NCBI GenBank assembly: GCA_036244855.1
Contig: BQKZ01000011.1
Location: 152,123-216,122, forward strand
Origin: Temnopleurus reevesii
Lineage: Eukaryota; Echinodermata; Echinoidea; Temnopleuroida; Temnopleuridae
Direction of reading: 5' to 3'
DNA length: 64,000 nt
The notes under the pieces are model-generated. The model saw nothing but the letters and a program-made list of their open reading frames with translations. It made no database searches and had not been told where the DNA came from. Within the stretch, counting starts at the first letter, position 1. Each line of letters begins with the position of its first letter. Position numbers and translations under genes: made by a program. Shown piece by piece: positions 1-10,129 of this stretch.

Positions 1-1200
1 ATAACACCGACACGAAGATTTGATATCAATGGACAATAACTAGGGATAATTGAATGTAATATTCAATTCTGATTAAAAAACAAAATAGACAATTAAATCC
101 AATTCAAAATAAAAGAAGTTTTACAATGTATTATGTTCACTACCCCCAATTGTAGTAAAGCTGTCAAAAAAGGTTATGTTAAGAAATCTATTTTCAAGGG
201 TCCCCATTTCCCAATGTGAGTATTCTTTTTGCAAGATTAAATCAGTGCCACTGCTGAGATTTAAATTGACAATATTCCACAAAGGACAAGTTTCGTTGAT
301 GTTTTGATTTAGTATATCGTTGTTTTTATTCCAGACATTATGGTTAGTGAAACAATGTGTAGAACGCTTTTCCTCAGGCCGCGCGGCTTAAACAGCAGTG
401 TTGTTCCCATATAGGTAGAAACATCTTTAAGTAGACTAGAGCCCGTTTGTATGAAAATATACACTCTTAAACGTTTGGAAAATTTTGCATTTAAAAGTTG
501 TTTATACAAATCATCTTCGTTTTCGAGAAGTGACGTGAGTCTAAATGTACTGCTACACGAAATGAGTTCCAAATCCATTGAAACGTGTCCTTCTATAAAA
601 TTAACACGTTGTTCGATATGATGCCCGTGGAGTTGGCACTATGTCGGGATTCCTTTGTTCTCATGCAACAATGCCCGTTAGCTCCCGTCACTTCGTGAAA
701 ACACGGACGAAATATTGGTTCAAATAAATCATGTTAGAATTTTTGCAATTCCATCATATGTGGTCATATAAAGCAATAGCTATATGTGGAGAGTATGTTG
801 TCTAGCGTTGGTTAACTTTCGTCCAATTTTTTCTAAGAGTGTATAAGGATGAATGAAGCCACTCACTCAGAAATAAAAACAGATCTATCAATTCATTGTA
901 TTTAATTTCATTTCCTTTAAGTGTTTTATTCTTAATGATTGAATATGCCATCGATTTCTCGACATGTTAGATGATTAATTTCATAAGTAGGCTTTTGTCA
1001 GAGAATTCCTTGAATCACTTTGATTCGATGCATCATATAATCGTGATTATTATGAAAGACTCGACGCTGCTTCAATTACCATGCATGTCCGCTTACAACA
1101 GCTGTAAATCCAATAGACACTTGGAAGGATTTTATCACCATCATTTTCTGTCAAAATGGCCAGAATTTAAAGAGAACTGTAAGTTCATTCCCAAAAAAAG
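1..1200. other. AT-rich DNA, no recognised feature
   Basis: Only short chance frames occur, including an 89-codon frame on the minus strand (309-578) and a 79-codon frame at 971-1210. Neither shows a family motif or codon bias that I recognise. Confidence 0.4.
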
Positions 1201-1214
1201 AAATACTTGAAAAT

Positions 1215-1435
1215 GTACTCCAACTATAATATAATATCAACGATAATAGCACCAACAGTAGTAACAATGAGGATAATAATTACAAAGATGAGTATGAGGA
1301 CAATAATAATGATAGTAATAACCATTATGATGATAACAAAATTGAATACTAACAATAACAAGAACAATGATTATCGCAATAATGATGAAACAATTAATAT
1401 TAATATAAGGAGAAGTAGTACTAGCAGTTAGAAGT
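1215..1435. repeat. degenerate AAT/ATA-rich microsatellite
   Basis: Runs of ataat, aacaat and gataat units with many interruptions. Such tracts sit next to SINE tails elsewhere in this window, but no SINE body is visible directly beside this one. Confidence 0.6.
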
Positions 1436-1558
1436 AGAAATTAAATAGCTATGTGATACATTTTGATTAATCTATTACGTGGATGATGAAGATGTTTATT
1501 TTATCATTATTACCCTTGCTTAATCCGAACCATCGTGTAGCGTACCCATGATTTAATA

Positions 1559-1760
1559 TTAATAATAATACTAATAATAGATGCGATTTATAATGCGCCA
1601 AATCCATCCTGCTGGATGCTCAAGGCGCAGTAGAGAATAATAGAGGAAAGTTGGAAAGGAAGGTTGAAGGTAGAAAGGTAGAAAGAATGCTGCTTGAGTT
1701 GGAGTTATGAGTAGGAGGCATTAAAAAGGTAAGTCTTAAGGTACTTAAGAGTTAAATGTT
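1559..1760 (-). mobile_element. degenerate SINE-like fragment with AAT tail
   Basis: An AAT-rich stretch is followed by a short imperfect stem, with GCGCC near 1596 pairing with GGCGC near 1624. The sequence between and after it is of the type found in AAT-tailed repeats of marine invertebrates. The same arrangement (AAT tail, then a GCGC stem) appears at 6890-7020 and 43233-43300. No pol III boxes are visible here, so it is a fragment at best. Confidence 0.4.
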
Positions 1761-1839
1761 CACCTCACATGGATATTGAAAATAAGGGCGTTGGCATTAG
1801 AACCCTCATTAGGGATGCTGCTACAAAGCTGCCGGTGAT

Positions 1840-2500
1840 TGATGAAAAGCAACTGCAAATCAGTTGTAAACTATAACAGGCATTTACATTCCCGCATGCT
1901 ATGCTCCTTTAAAGCCCAAGTATAGTTTTGGTAAAAGCGAATATTTTTATCGCCAAATTTTGTCTTCAAATCTACTTAAAAGAAACATGATATCATGAAC
2001 ATGTTGAACAAAAGATTGTACGAAAAATTAACAAGTTTTGGAAAAGTTATAACCTAAAGTGTGGAAAATATTTTAGCGTCGTAGCCCCCGACGCGAATTC
2101 AATATTTTCTTTCTTGATAAGGGATAGCTTCTCATGAACAGAATTGGATAGAAATTTCAGAATTTATTCTTTATGTATTCCTTTTTAGCATGCTTTAATA
2201 AAATCTTGGAAATAATTTTCTATATGCCCGATAAGAAGCAAAATATTGTTATAACCAAGAGAGGGCGCTAAATACGATTTAACGGTCAAATTCAAATTTT
2301 CAAAAGAATTCGCTCGTAGAAAAATATGCTATTATCTTGAAATGTGTATAGAAACTATATGTCATGGTATATACCCCCAAAATTCACATTTCTGTAATCT
2401 TTACCAAAACTATACATGGGCTTTAACAAGACGCTCATGAAACAACGATTCTGATTGGCGAGTTCCGACCAACTGCAGCTTGTGGTTCGTTACAACTAAA
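1840..2500. mobile_element. degenerate Harbinger-like element split by the TTAA element
   Basis: The right flank from 2424 (aacaagacgctcatgaaac, then gattctgattggcg) matches the middle and right half of the intact element at 13209-13384. The left flank (about 1843-1912) loosely resembles its left half, ending in a TTTAA that corresponds to the point where copy 13209-13384 reads ATTTAACAAG. The simplest reading is that the 510-bp element landed in that TTAA. The left half is too diverged for certainty. Confidence 0.5.
1913..2422. mobile_element. 510-bp TTAA-flanked inverted-repeat element, copy 1
   Basis: The ends are imperfect inverted repeats. The left end reads AGCCCAAGTATAGTTTTGG and the right end is its complement with one mismatch in the first 19 bases. 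TTAA flanks both sides (1909-1912 and 2423-2426). A second copy at 17895-18402 is colinear throughout, including an internal 'agagggcgctaaata' block. No coding capacity, so it is a non-autonomous DNA element. TTAA targets are known for piggyBac and Kolobok-type transposases; which one mobilised this family is not shown. Confidence 0.75.
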
Positions 2501-3535
2501 CCAGCACTCCATAGAAATATCATATTGTTCGTTGGTTGACTGATTGAATTTATTAACATATTAAAACATTTACAATTAAAAATACGGCGGATTGCCCATG
2601 TTCAGCTTGCCTATTAAGGGGAGCTAGTCGTCTGTGGCGGTCCGTGTACATGAAAACATAGCCCTTATTACTATAGACCGTTAATTCATACCAAAAACAA
2701 ACAAAAACAACATTTTCACGGCAATATCATCGCAAAAAAAATTGTGAAGGCTACATCATGGACGTCATAAAGAAACATAGACAAAGGAAGACATTAATCT
2801 AATGTCCAGTCAAATATTTGAACAAGCATGAGTAAAAACCTGGCTACTAACCCTTTTCACGCAACAATTATAAGTGAATACATTTTCAATAGCGTGTAGA
2901 TATTAAATTCCATTATGCCGAGCTGCGCGAATGTTTGTTAATTAATACTGTCATAACCCAACATAGTAGCCGTGCCGAAACGGGATCGGAGCCAATTTCG
3001 ACGTGGTGTAAAACTAGAGCGGCAAATTTGATAAGTGAATCCCTCCTTCACTGCCCATCCTGTTCTGAAAATAAACACAGCCATAGTCATTCGCCTCCTA
3101 AAGTTGTATTTCAATCATGTTTTGGTTTTGAATTAACAGATTGTTTAGGAATTGATGCTGTTAATCTCCTTACAATTTAATGAAGCTGTTGAAACCATAG
3201 TTTATTTAGTTTAAGCGTTGTCATTTAACAGCAATGTAGTTTAATGATGTATATGAGATTGGGATGTACAGGGATTTTGTCACGATCCTGCATACAGACA
3301 CGTTAATTTTACAGAGACACACAATTAGCTTACATAGCAACACTTTCGAAGATGAAGTACGTTTATATGATACACCCTCACGTGAATTTTTAATTGAATT
3401 AAAGTTTATTTTTAGATATAGATACCATTCCAAACGGTGAATTAACATCCATTGTTCGTTATCCCTTTCTCCGTTAGATATGAACGTGTTATAAAAGAAA
3501 ATAATATTGACGGCATTAGAGAGCTGAAATAAAAT
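2501..3535. other. AT-rich DNA, no recognised feature
   Basis: No similarity to the repeat families of this window and no convincing coding frame. The 81-codon frame at 2935-3180 has no recognisable motif. Confidence 0.35.
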
Positions 3536-3537
3536 AA

Positions 3538-4186
3538 TTACTACTATCACAACAATCACCACCACCAACAACAACAGCAACAACATCACCAACACTATCT
3601 CCAGCACCATCACCACCACCACCACCACCATCACCGTGACCACAACAAACAGCCACAGCCACAATCATCATCCTCCTCCTCACTGACAATCTCCCTCTAT
3701 CTCTATCTATCTCTCTCTCTCCCTCCCTCCCTCCCTCTCTCTCTCTCTTTCTCTTTTCTTTCCCTGTATATCTCTTTCTATCTACCTAGCACCTCATCTC
3801 GTTCATTTTGAAATACTTCCTCAAAAAAAGTTTTCATATTTTTCGCTCCCCTTTTTTCCTTAACCTGTATTTCATTCCCTTTCTCTTCACTTTAATCTTA
3901 TCACCTCCCTTAATTTACAATTTGAGGATAAGTTTTAGTACGTGACATGTGATAAACAAAATCTTTTCAGTTGAACTCTTTTATCGCTCCCATGCGCAAC
4001 ACGGTTCTTTACACATGGTATTCTAAATAGCCCCCTCATCTTCATCTCAAATCTTAAATCCGGTCACATAGGGCCCCCGAAAGCAACACACCTCAACACG
4101 ACTCTTTATTCTGAGGCAGTTCACTGTGAATTAATGAATAGTTGTATTGAATCGTGTTGCTTCCAGGCCTCTATGTGACCGGGGCC
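3538..4186. repeat. direct duplication I, left copy (~650 bp)
   Basis: Starts with an ACC/ACA-rich trinucleotide tract (about 3540-3670), passes through a CT-rich microsatellite (about 3690-3770), then unique sequence, and ends with a palindromic element at 4058-4186. The same order recurs at 4188-4838. The non-microsatellite part is almost identical between copies, while the microsatellites differ in length and units. A single N at 4187 separates the copies. Frames in the trinucleotide tract that give Val/Met/Leu-rich or Thr/Asn-rich peptides are microsatellite artefacts. Confidence 0.85.
4058..4186. mobile_element. ~130-bp palindromic element, CCGGTCACATAGG family, diverged copy
   Basis: Inverted ends CCGGTCACATAGG and CTATGTGACCGGGGCC, with an internal 'ttctgaggcagtt' shared with the cleaner copy at 19510-19639. 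The right end abuts the N at 4187. It is part of duplication I. Confidence 0.65.
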
Positions 4187-4187
4187 N
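4187..4187. other. single-base assembly ambiguity at a duplication junction
   Basis: One N lies exactly between the two copies of duplication I. The same situation occurs at 8048. This suggests contigs joined with an unresolved overlap. Confidence 0.8.
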
Positions 4188-4838
4188 CATTACTACTATC
4201 ACAACAATTACCACCATCACCAACAACAGCAACAACATCACCAACACCATCTCCAGCACCATCACCAACACCACCACCATCACCGTGACCACAACAAACA
4301 GCCACAGCCACAATCATCATCCTCCTCCTCACTGACAATCTCCCTCTATCTCTATCTATCTCTCTCTCTCTCACCTTCCCGCTCCCTCTCTTTCTCTCTT
4401 TCTTTATTTATTTCCTTGTATATCTCTTTCTATCTACTTGGCACCTCATCTCGTTCATTTTGAAATACTTCCTCAAAAAAAGTTTTCATATTTTTCGCTC
4501 CCCTTTTTTCCTTAACCTGTATTTCATTCCCTTTCTCTTCACTTTAATCTTATCACCTCCCTTAATTTACAATTTGAGGATAAGTTTTAGTACGTGACAT
4601 GTGATAAACAAAATCTTTTCAGTTGAACTCTTTTATCGCTCCCATGCGCAACACGGTTCTTTACACATGGTATTCTAAATAGCCCCCTCATCTTCATCTC
4701 AAATCTTAAATCCGGTCACATAGGGCCCCCGAAAGCAACACACCTCAACACGACTCTTTATTCTGAGGCAGTTCACTGTGAATTAATGAATAGTTGTATT
4801 GAATCGTGTTGCTTCCAGGCCTCTATGTGACCGGGGCC
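4188..4838. repeat. direct duplication I, right copy (~650 bp)
   Basis: Repeats 3538-4186 in the same order and orientation, with differing microsatellite lengths. It ends in a second copy of the palindromic element (about 4709-4838), flanked on the right by TTA. Confidence 0.85.
4709..4838. mobile_element. ~130-bp palindromic element, CCGGTCACATAGG family, duplicated copy
   Basis: Same element as 4058-4186, in the right copy of duplication I. Here the right flank is intact, with TTA on both sides of the element, matching a 3-bp TTA target duplication. Confidence 0.65.
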
Positions 4839-4844
4839 TTATAC

Positions 4845-5640
4845 CCACCTCTCATCCTCTATACATCTCGCGATCATTTTTCCATTTCACCTTTCAGTTA
4901 CATTTCAAACTTTAATGGCGTGGAGTCGATCAGTTTCTGACGACTGATTTAAATAAATATCCCTCACTCGATTCCCCTGTTGCCCAAAATTCAATCGCAG
5001 TTCATCCCAGGTCGGAATCCTCTTAGAGGGTAATCACCCCTTGTATCATAATCCTCGTATTTCCCAGCCCCTCCCCTCCGCTTTACGAAAATAGAAATGG
5101 AGGACACATTAACATAAGCCATCGTCTTGGAGAATCCAAAGTCTGTAGCGAACTGACAGATCATGCAACAAACCTTTCGTCTTTTTACAGTTGTGTGGCT
5201 ATGCAAAATTGTACCGTCAATGTATTGAAGGGGTTTTTCCCAATAGTTGTATGCACCTGTAAATATGAACTTTAAAATAATGTATTGGAATCCACACGGG
5301 AAAGTAATTTTCATTGGGTTTTGCTAAAAACAAATGGTTGAAAATTTATTTGCGTTTTGCTTGTTGATGTTGTTCAGGCTCTCTATCTCATTTCATTTTA
5401 CTATAAGAACATTGGTAAAAAGACAATGGATTTGTCAAACTTTTGTACCTGTATGAATATTTTCCAATATTCCAATAAATAAATAGATAAATATATAGTT
5501 GATAGGTAAAGACCAATGTAAATATTTGTAGGATACATAAAAATTTGTGATTCAATCATTTATTGATTTACCATTGATAGCACTTTCTCGCAAAAGAGTG
5601 TGTTGCTGGAAAGTTTCAATGATTGTAAATTAAGTACGAA
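4845..5640. other. AT-rich DNA, no recognised feature
   Basis: A 107-codon minus-strand frame (4991-5314) has no family resemblance that I recognise and no splice or start context that supports it. Otherwise nothing is seen. Confidence 0.35.
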
Positions 5641-5689
5641 TCAGTGAGAAATTGATCACCGATGTTTTGTTTTGTTTGTTTTCACTCGC

Positions 5690-5960
5690 GACCTGTGCTT
5701 CTTTCTAACTAGATGCGCATGACATGGAGCAATGATTCTGATTGGCTGGATGGTGCTAGACAACTTTAACTTGCAATCAATTGCCACTTTTTGGCATTTT
5801 CCCAAAGCTAGAAGTTGCAATCGATTCGAATCGGAGCTGCTTCGAACTTGCAGTTGATCGCCATGCGCGTGGTAACGCACAGACCTTGCGCGAGCCTAAA
5901 TGCGCGTTGTTCATTGCAGCGCATTTGCAATCAATTGGAACTTCCCATATAGAAACACCA
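5690..5960. mobile_element. degenerate Harbinger-like inverted-repeat relic
   Basis: Contains 'gatgcgcat', 'caatgattctgattggc', 'cttgcagttgatcg' and 'atgcgcgttg', all hallmarks of the intact element at 13209-13384, in both orientations. Terminal repeats are not clear, and two overlapping relics are possible. The overlapping short frames here are shadows of the repeat. Confidence 0.45.
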
Positions 5961-5965
5961 CATAA

Positions 5966-6149
5966 AGGCCCGGGCACACCAAACACGGCACGGCATCGCG
6001 ACACGGTATTTACGCGCTATCTCGGTTGTTATTGGTCATGCAGCGCACTCCTCCGCGCAAAGGATATTCAATAACTGGCCAATCACAGGGGAAATAGCGC
6101 GTGAAAACCGTGCCGTGATGCCGTGCCGTGTTTGGTGTGCTGGGGCCTT
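5966..6149. mobile_element. 184-bp inverted-repeat element, AAGGCC...CACACCAAACACGG ends
   Basis: The left end reads AAGGCCCGGGCACACC, then AAACACGGCACGGCATC. The right end is the reverse complement with two mismatches in about 33 bases, and pairing continues imperfectly inward (the GCGCTAT blocks). It is one strong hairpin with no coding capacity. No clear target duplication is visible, and it is the only copy of this family found in the window. Confidence 0.7.
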
Positions 6150-6880
6150 CAGTCTTTTAATCAGCGGTCTCTTCATACAATGTTTGCCCGATCTATCATT
6201 AACATCCAAGTAAAAACGGATATGGAAAATGGCACTTTTGTGTTATCATAACTTTAAGCACTTCTAGGGAGTGTAGATCGCAGCTAAATTTACGGGTTCT
6301 GACTGGTGATAAGATGTTCGGGCTGTTCATTCAGACTGATGGCCCATTTTTATCACAAACATTCCGTGAGTGTTTGTTGAAAGAGAAGTGTTCTCAACGG
6401 TGACATATATTTTCAATCAACATCAAACATGAATGACAGACGAGGAAGTTCATCTGTCAGATAAACAGCCAAAGATTCATTACAAATATCAACACAACTC
6501 ATTTTTTAGCTTTTCAGAATGACAATGCGTACACGGGTAAAGCTGGCGCCACTATTTTTCGTATTTCCTCCTTTTTTATTCTTTTCTTTTTTTTTTGCTG
6601 CAATACTGCTGTTATGATACTTGTAATTCCCAGGGACTTTGAAACATTTTGGGAAGTGGAAGGGCGGAGAATGGAGAGCTCTATGCACTACATATTTTAC
6701 ACACTGACATAATATTTGCTCGCATTTACTTGTTTATTAGAATATATTTCAACACGATAAAACAAGATCAGATAAAGCTGTGTACCATCAAGGTCCTGAT
6801 TTAAACAAAAGTAAGCATTTGCGTGAAATAAGTGAGAAGGATTAAAGCCCCCTAACCCTTAGTTCCCCCAATTTGCTGAT
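6150..6880. other. AT-rich DNA, no recognised feature
   Basis: No recognisable gene or window-repeat similarity. Confidence 0.35.
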
Positions 6881-6884
6881 TCTT

Positions 6885-7200
6885 TTAATGATAATTGTAA
6901 AAACAATAAGAATAACAATGACAATGAAAATAATAAAAATAACAGCAATGAAGATAATAATGATATATGCCATTTTCATAGCACTCGTATCCACTCTGCC
7001 AAGTGTTCAAGGCGCTTTTCATTATTATCACCCTGGCTTAAGCCCGGCATTTCAATGAACAACTATTCCTGCCAGGCAACAGTGCATCTCACCTGGGTTG
7101 AGTGCAGCACAATGTGGATTAATTTCTTGTAGAAGTAAATTGACGACATGGGTGGCATTTGAACTTACAATTTGAAAGCTGACATATGTCGCAAGAGTAC
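6885..7200 (-). mobile_element. old tRNA-type SINE, minus orientation, AAT tail on the left
   Basis: An AAT-rich tail (about 6885-6970) precedes a body with 'ggcttaagcccgg' and 'ctgggttgagtgcagcac', then 'catgggtggcatttgaac'. The body is the reverse complement of the SINE at 8187-8475, where the last part corresponds to the pol III B-box region. The B box here is degenerate, so this copy is old. The short 61-codon frame inside it is not a gene. Confidence 0.6.
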
Positions 7201-8047
7201 TACTTCCCGAAAGGAAATCATGTTTTTTTTTCTGAAATCAATATTCCCTTATGTACATTGTCATATCTGGTGCAATTTTGAACCAGCATGAAAATATATC
7301 CATAAAATATACCATAATTGGAACTGTATTAAATTTACCACACTATACTAAAGGAGGATGGGGTAACTTGTTACCTTTCTTCGTACGACGACCTCTTTTT
7401 TTACCTAAAGAAGGTTAAGACAAGAGAAAAAAAAACACTTTATACAAAAAAAAATGAAGTTCATTATCAGTTTTGCGTGTTTTGTTCGATCGGCGTAAAA
7501 ACTCAATAACCTCAATCGATGCATGCCTATCAGGCAGTTTCCTTGCATCTTCTTTCGGCTTTACAAGCACGTGGTACTCGACAGGAAGCTAACCTTTCCT
7601 AGAAACTCTGATCCAAAGGTTTATGCCCGTTTAGAGTACTACACACCGGTGTTTGTTATAATGTGTATGATATACATGCTAATGGCCGACTCACACCTTT
7701 GCATTTTAGCCTGCGTCGGCCCAGTATTTTTGGAAATTAAAAATGCTCCCTTGACGCACAAAGACGCAGGTCGTACAATGGACTGATGCTCGTTGTATGT
7801 TCTCCGAGTGCAGGTTAAACGTTAGTCCATCGTCTGACCTGCGTCTTTGTGCGTTCAATAAGCGTTTTCAATTCGAAAACAAAACGCTTGGCCGGCGCAG
7901 GCTAAAAACGGTGTGAATCGGCCCTCATGAATGACATTAAGCTAACGCAGCGTCAGCATTGGCCAAAAAAAAGGCTGCTTTTGTCTGTTGGCAAAGTTTT
8001 CAAAGGGTAATAGCCAACTTATGGTCAACATGAATTAAATCTGCTTC
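6980..8047. repeat. direct duplication II, left copy (1.07 kb)
   Basis: Aligns end to end with 8049-9407, apart from the 289-bp SINE in the right copy and small indels. It contains one palindromic element (7684-7923). The unique parts differ by several percent by eye. The copy ends exactly at the N (8048). Confidence 0.85.
7684..7923. mobile_element. palindromic element, GGCCGACTCACACC family (copy 1)
   Basis: The whole 240 bp is an imperfect hairpin. Terminal GGCCGACTCACACCTTTGC pairs with GTGTGAATCGGCC, then TAGCCTGCGTCGGCC with GGCCGGCGCAGGCTA, and the inner GACGCACAAAGACGCAGG with its complement. No open reading frame of interest. Confidence 0.75.
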
Positions 8048-8048
8048 N
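8048..8048. other. single-base assembly ambiguity at a duplication junction
   Basis: One N separates the two copies of duplication II. The left copy stops at CTGCTTC and the right copy begins at the position equivalent to 6980. Confidence 0.8.
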
Positions 8049-8186
8049 AGCACTCGTATCCACTCTGCCAAGTGTTCAAGGCGGTTTTCATTATTATCAC
8101 CCTGGCTTAAGCCCGGCGTTTCAATGAACAAATATTTCCGCCAGGTAGCAATTCATCTCATCTGGGTTGAGTGCAGCACAATGTGG

Positions 8187-8475
8187 AAGCGTGGTTGTGT
8201 AGTGGTTCTGACTCTCACCTTTCATGCAGAGATCCGCAGTTCGAGTCCCACCCATGGCGATAATTTCCTTCAGCAAGAAATATATCCATGCACATTGTGC
8301 TGCACTCAACCCAGGTGAGGTGAATGGGCACCTGGTAGGTATATATTCCTTGAAATTAATAGGCGCTTCACAAGCTGCTACTGCTAAAGCCAGAGTAATA
8401 ATGCTGCATTAATTGTAGCGCGCTTAGAGACCTCTATCAAAGGTAATTAGTGCTTCATAAGAATTGCATATTATT
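8187..8475 (+). mobile_element. tRNA-derived SINE with A and B boxes, 289 bp
   Basis: The head looks like a tRNA gene remnant: an A-box-like TGGTTGTGTAGTGG at 8192-8205 and a B-box AGTTCGAGTCC at 8238-8248. A SINE body follows (cattgtgctgcactcaaccc, then aggcgcttcac), then an ATT-repeat tail (8469-8478). The left copy of the duplication lacks it, reading straight from atgtgg into attaatttc, so the insertion limits are well defined. It lies inside an older SINE of the same family in the opposite orientation. No clear target duplication is visible. The tRNA-like part lacks a convincing cloverleaf and is not called a tRNA gene. Confidence 0.75.
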
Positions 8476-9023
8476 ATTAATTTCTTGTAAAAGTAGATTG
8501 ACGCCATGGATGGCATTTGAGCTTACAATTTAAAAGGCGATATATCACAAGAGTTGCGACATACGGTACCCCTTCCCGAACAGAAAAAGAATGCTTGCTA
8601 AAATCGTCATTCACTTATGTGTACTATCATTCCAACTTATAAACAATTTTGAACCAGCATAACAAAAAATATATACCAGAATTGGAACTGTATTAAGGTT
8701 ACCACACTTTTTTAGCAACTACTAAAGGAGGGTAATGTAACTTGTTTTATATTCTTGGTACAACGATATCTTTTCGATGATTAAGACAAGAGAGAAAAAA
8801 AGACCATTTCATAGAAAAAAAAACACTTCCATTTAATAGCAGTTTCTGTTCGATCGGCGTAAGGACTCAATTACCTCAATCAATGCATGCCTATCGGACA
8901 GTTTCCTTGCATCCTTTTTCATCTTTACAAGCACGTGGTAATCGACAGGAAGCTAACCTTTCTCAGAAACTCTGATCCAAAGGTTTATGCCCGTTTAGAG
9001 TACTACCCACTAGTGTGTTTTAA

Positions 9024-9283
9024 GGCCGACTCACACCTTTGCATTTTTAGCCTGAGTCGGCCCTACCTTTATGAAAATTAAAAAAAAAACTGCTCCACGA
9101 GCACACACTATACGCTGCTCAGACGGTGGACTGACGTTGGGCTTGCACTCGTGGAGCGTACACCGAGCGTCAGTCCACCTACGTCCAACTGCGTCTTTGT
9201 GCGTCCAGGGAGCGTTTTTTTTTAATTAAAAATAAAAAAAGCTGGGCCGACTCAGACTAAAAACGCAAAGGTGGGAGTCGGCC
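9024..9283. mobile_element. palindromic element, GGCCGACTCACACC family (copy 2)
   Basis: Counterpart of 7684-7923 in the other half of duplication II, so it is not an independent insertion. The outer ends pair (GGCCGACTCACACC with GGTGGGAGTCGGCC). The left flank reads TTTTAA. Confidence 0.75.
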
Positions 9284-9407
9284 CTCATGAATGACATAAA
9301 GCTAACGCAGCGTCAGCATTGGCCCAAAAAAAAGACTGCCTTTGTCTTTTGACAAAGTTTTCTAAGGATAACAGCCAACTTATGGTCAACATGAATTAAA
9401 TCTGCTT

Positions 9408-9875
9408 TTAGCTCCTACCTAATGCATAAAAACTCTAAATAGGAGACGTGCTAGGCTGCTGAGCTCCATTCGTTCGGTTGCGCTTGTCATATATACCTGT
9501 TATCGTTATTCAAGCGATTCATTTTGCTTATACTGTAGAAACCGTGATGTACATTCACGAAAAAAGCCCCCGCCTAGTTTTTTCCGTATAATGTTGATGG
9601 AATTGATTAAATAGACAAAACTAAAAGCATAAGCATAATAAGGTGCTACGTGCTCATGGACTATAAACATTTTCTTACATTTCTTTGTGATATTGAACTT
9701 TCGAGGCATTTTCTTTCATGAAAATAACCATGATCAAGTTTTCGATTCTGATTGTCTATTGGCATTTCATTGGAATAGTGCACATTAAAAACAAACAAAT
9801 AATTTGATATCTCGCTGTGCTGAGCGAACTTAGGTATCATGAATATCTACTTGACATTTCAGCCCCATCTTTCTG
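9408..9875. other. AT-rich DNA, no recognised feature
   Basis: Nothing recognised. A 67-codon minus frame at 9506-9709 shows no motif. Confidence 0.35.
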
Positions 9876-9879
9876 TCGA

Positions 9880-10128
9880 GGCGTATTCACACATTTTGTG
9901 TTTAAAGCCAACGTTTGCCAAGCGTTCGTGGAATTTGAAAGACCATCTGTGAACAAAATACGGAGTAAAGGCACTTGACCGACGCTGAAGGCGTTCGGCT
10001 TGCTCCCAACGTACGCCCGCGTTGAATAATCGTCTACCCTCCGTATTTCTACGTGAACAAAGCGTGTTTCTAATTTCATGAACAGATGGAGGATTTTGGT
10101 TATACATTCAAAGTTGTGTTTAGGCCTC
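9880..10128. mobile_element. diverged palindromic element related to the GGCCGACTCACACC family
   Basis: Starts GGCGTATTCACACATTTTGTG and ends with loosely complementary CAAAGTTGTGTTTAGGCC. The core contains 'cgttcggcttgctcccaacg', like the core of the clearer copies. Frames of 82-106 codons across it are by-products of the palindrome. Confidence 0.45.
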
Positions 10129-10129
10129 T

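Larger units (their letters stand above)
8049..9407. repeat. direct duplication II, right copy (1.36 kb)
   Basis: Same content and order as 6980-8047, plus a SINE at 8187-8475 and a longer palindromic element (9024-9283). Confidence 0.85.

Noticed and set aside
309..578. 89-codon minus-strand frame as a gene
   Set aside because: No recognisable domain and AT-rich composition like the surroundings.
8187..8262. tRNA gene
   Set aside because: The A and B boxes are present, but the rest does not form a convincing cloverleaf and a SINE body and tail follow, so it is the SINE head.
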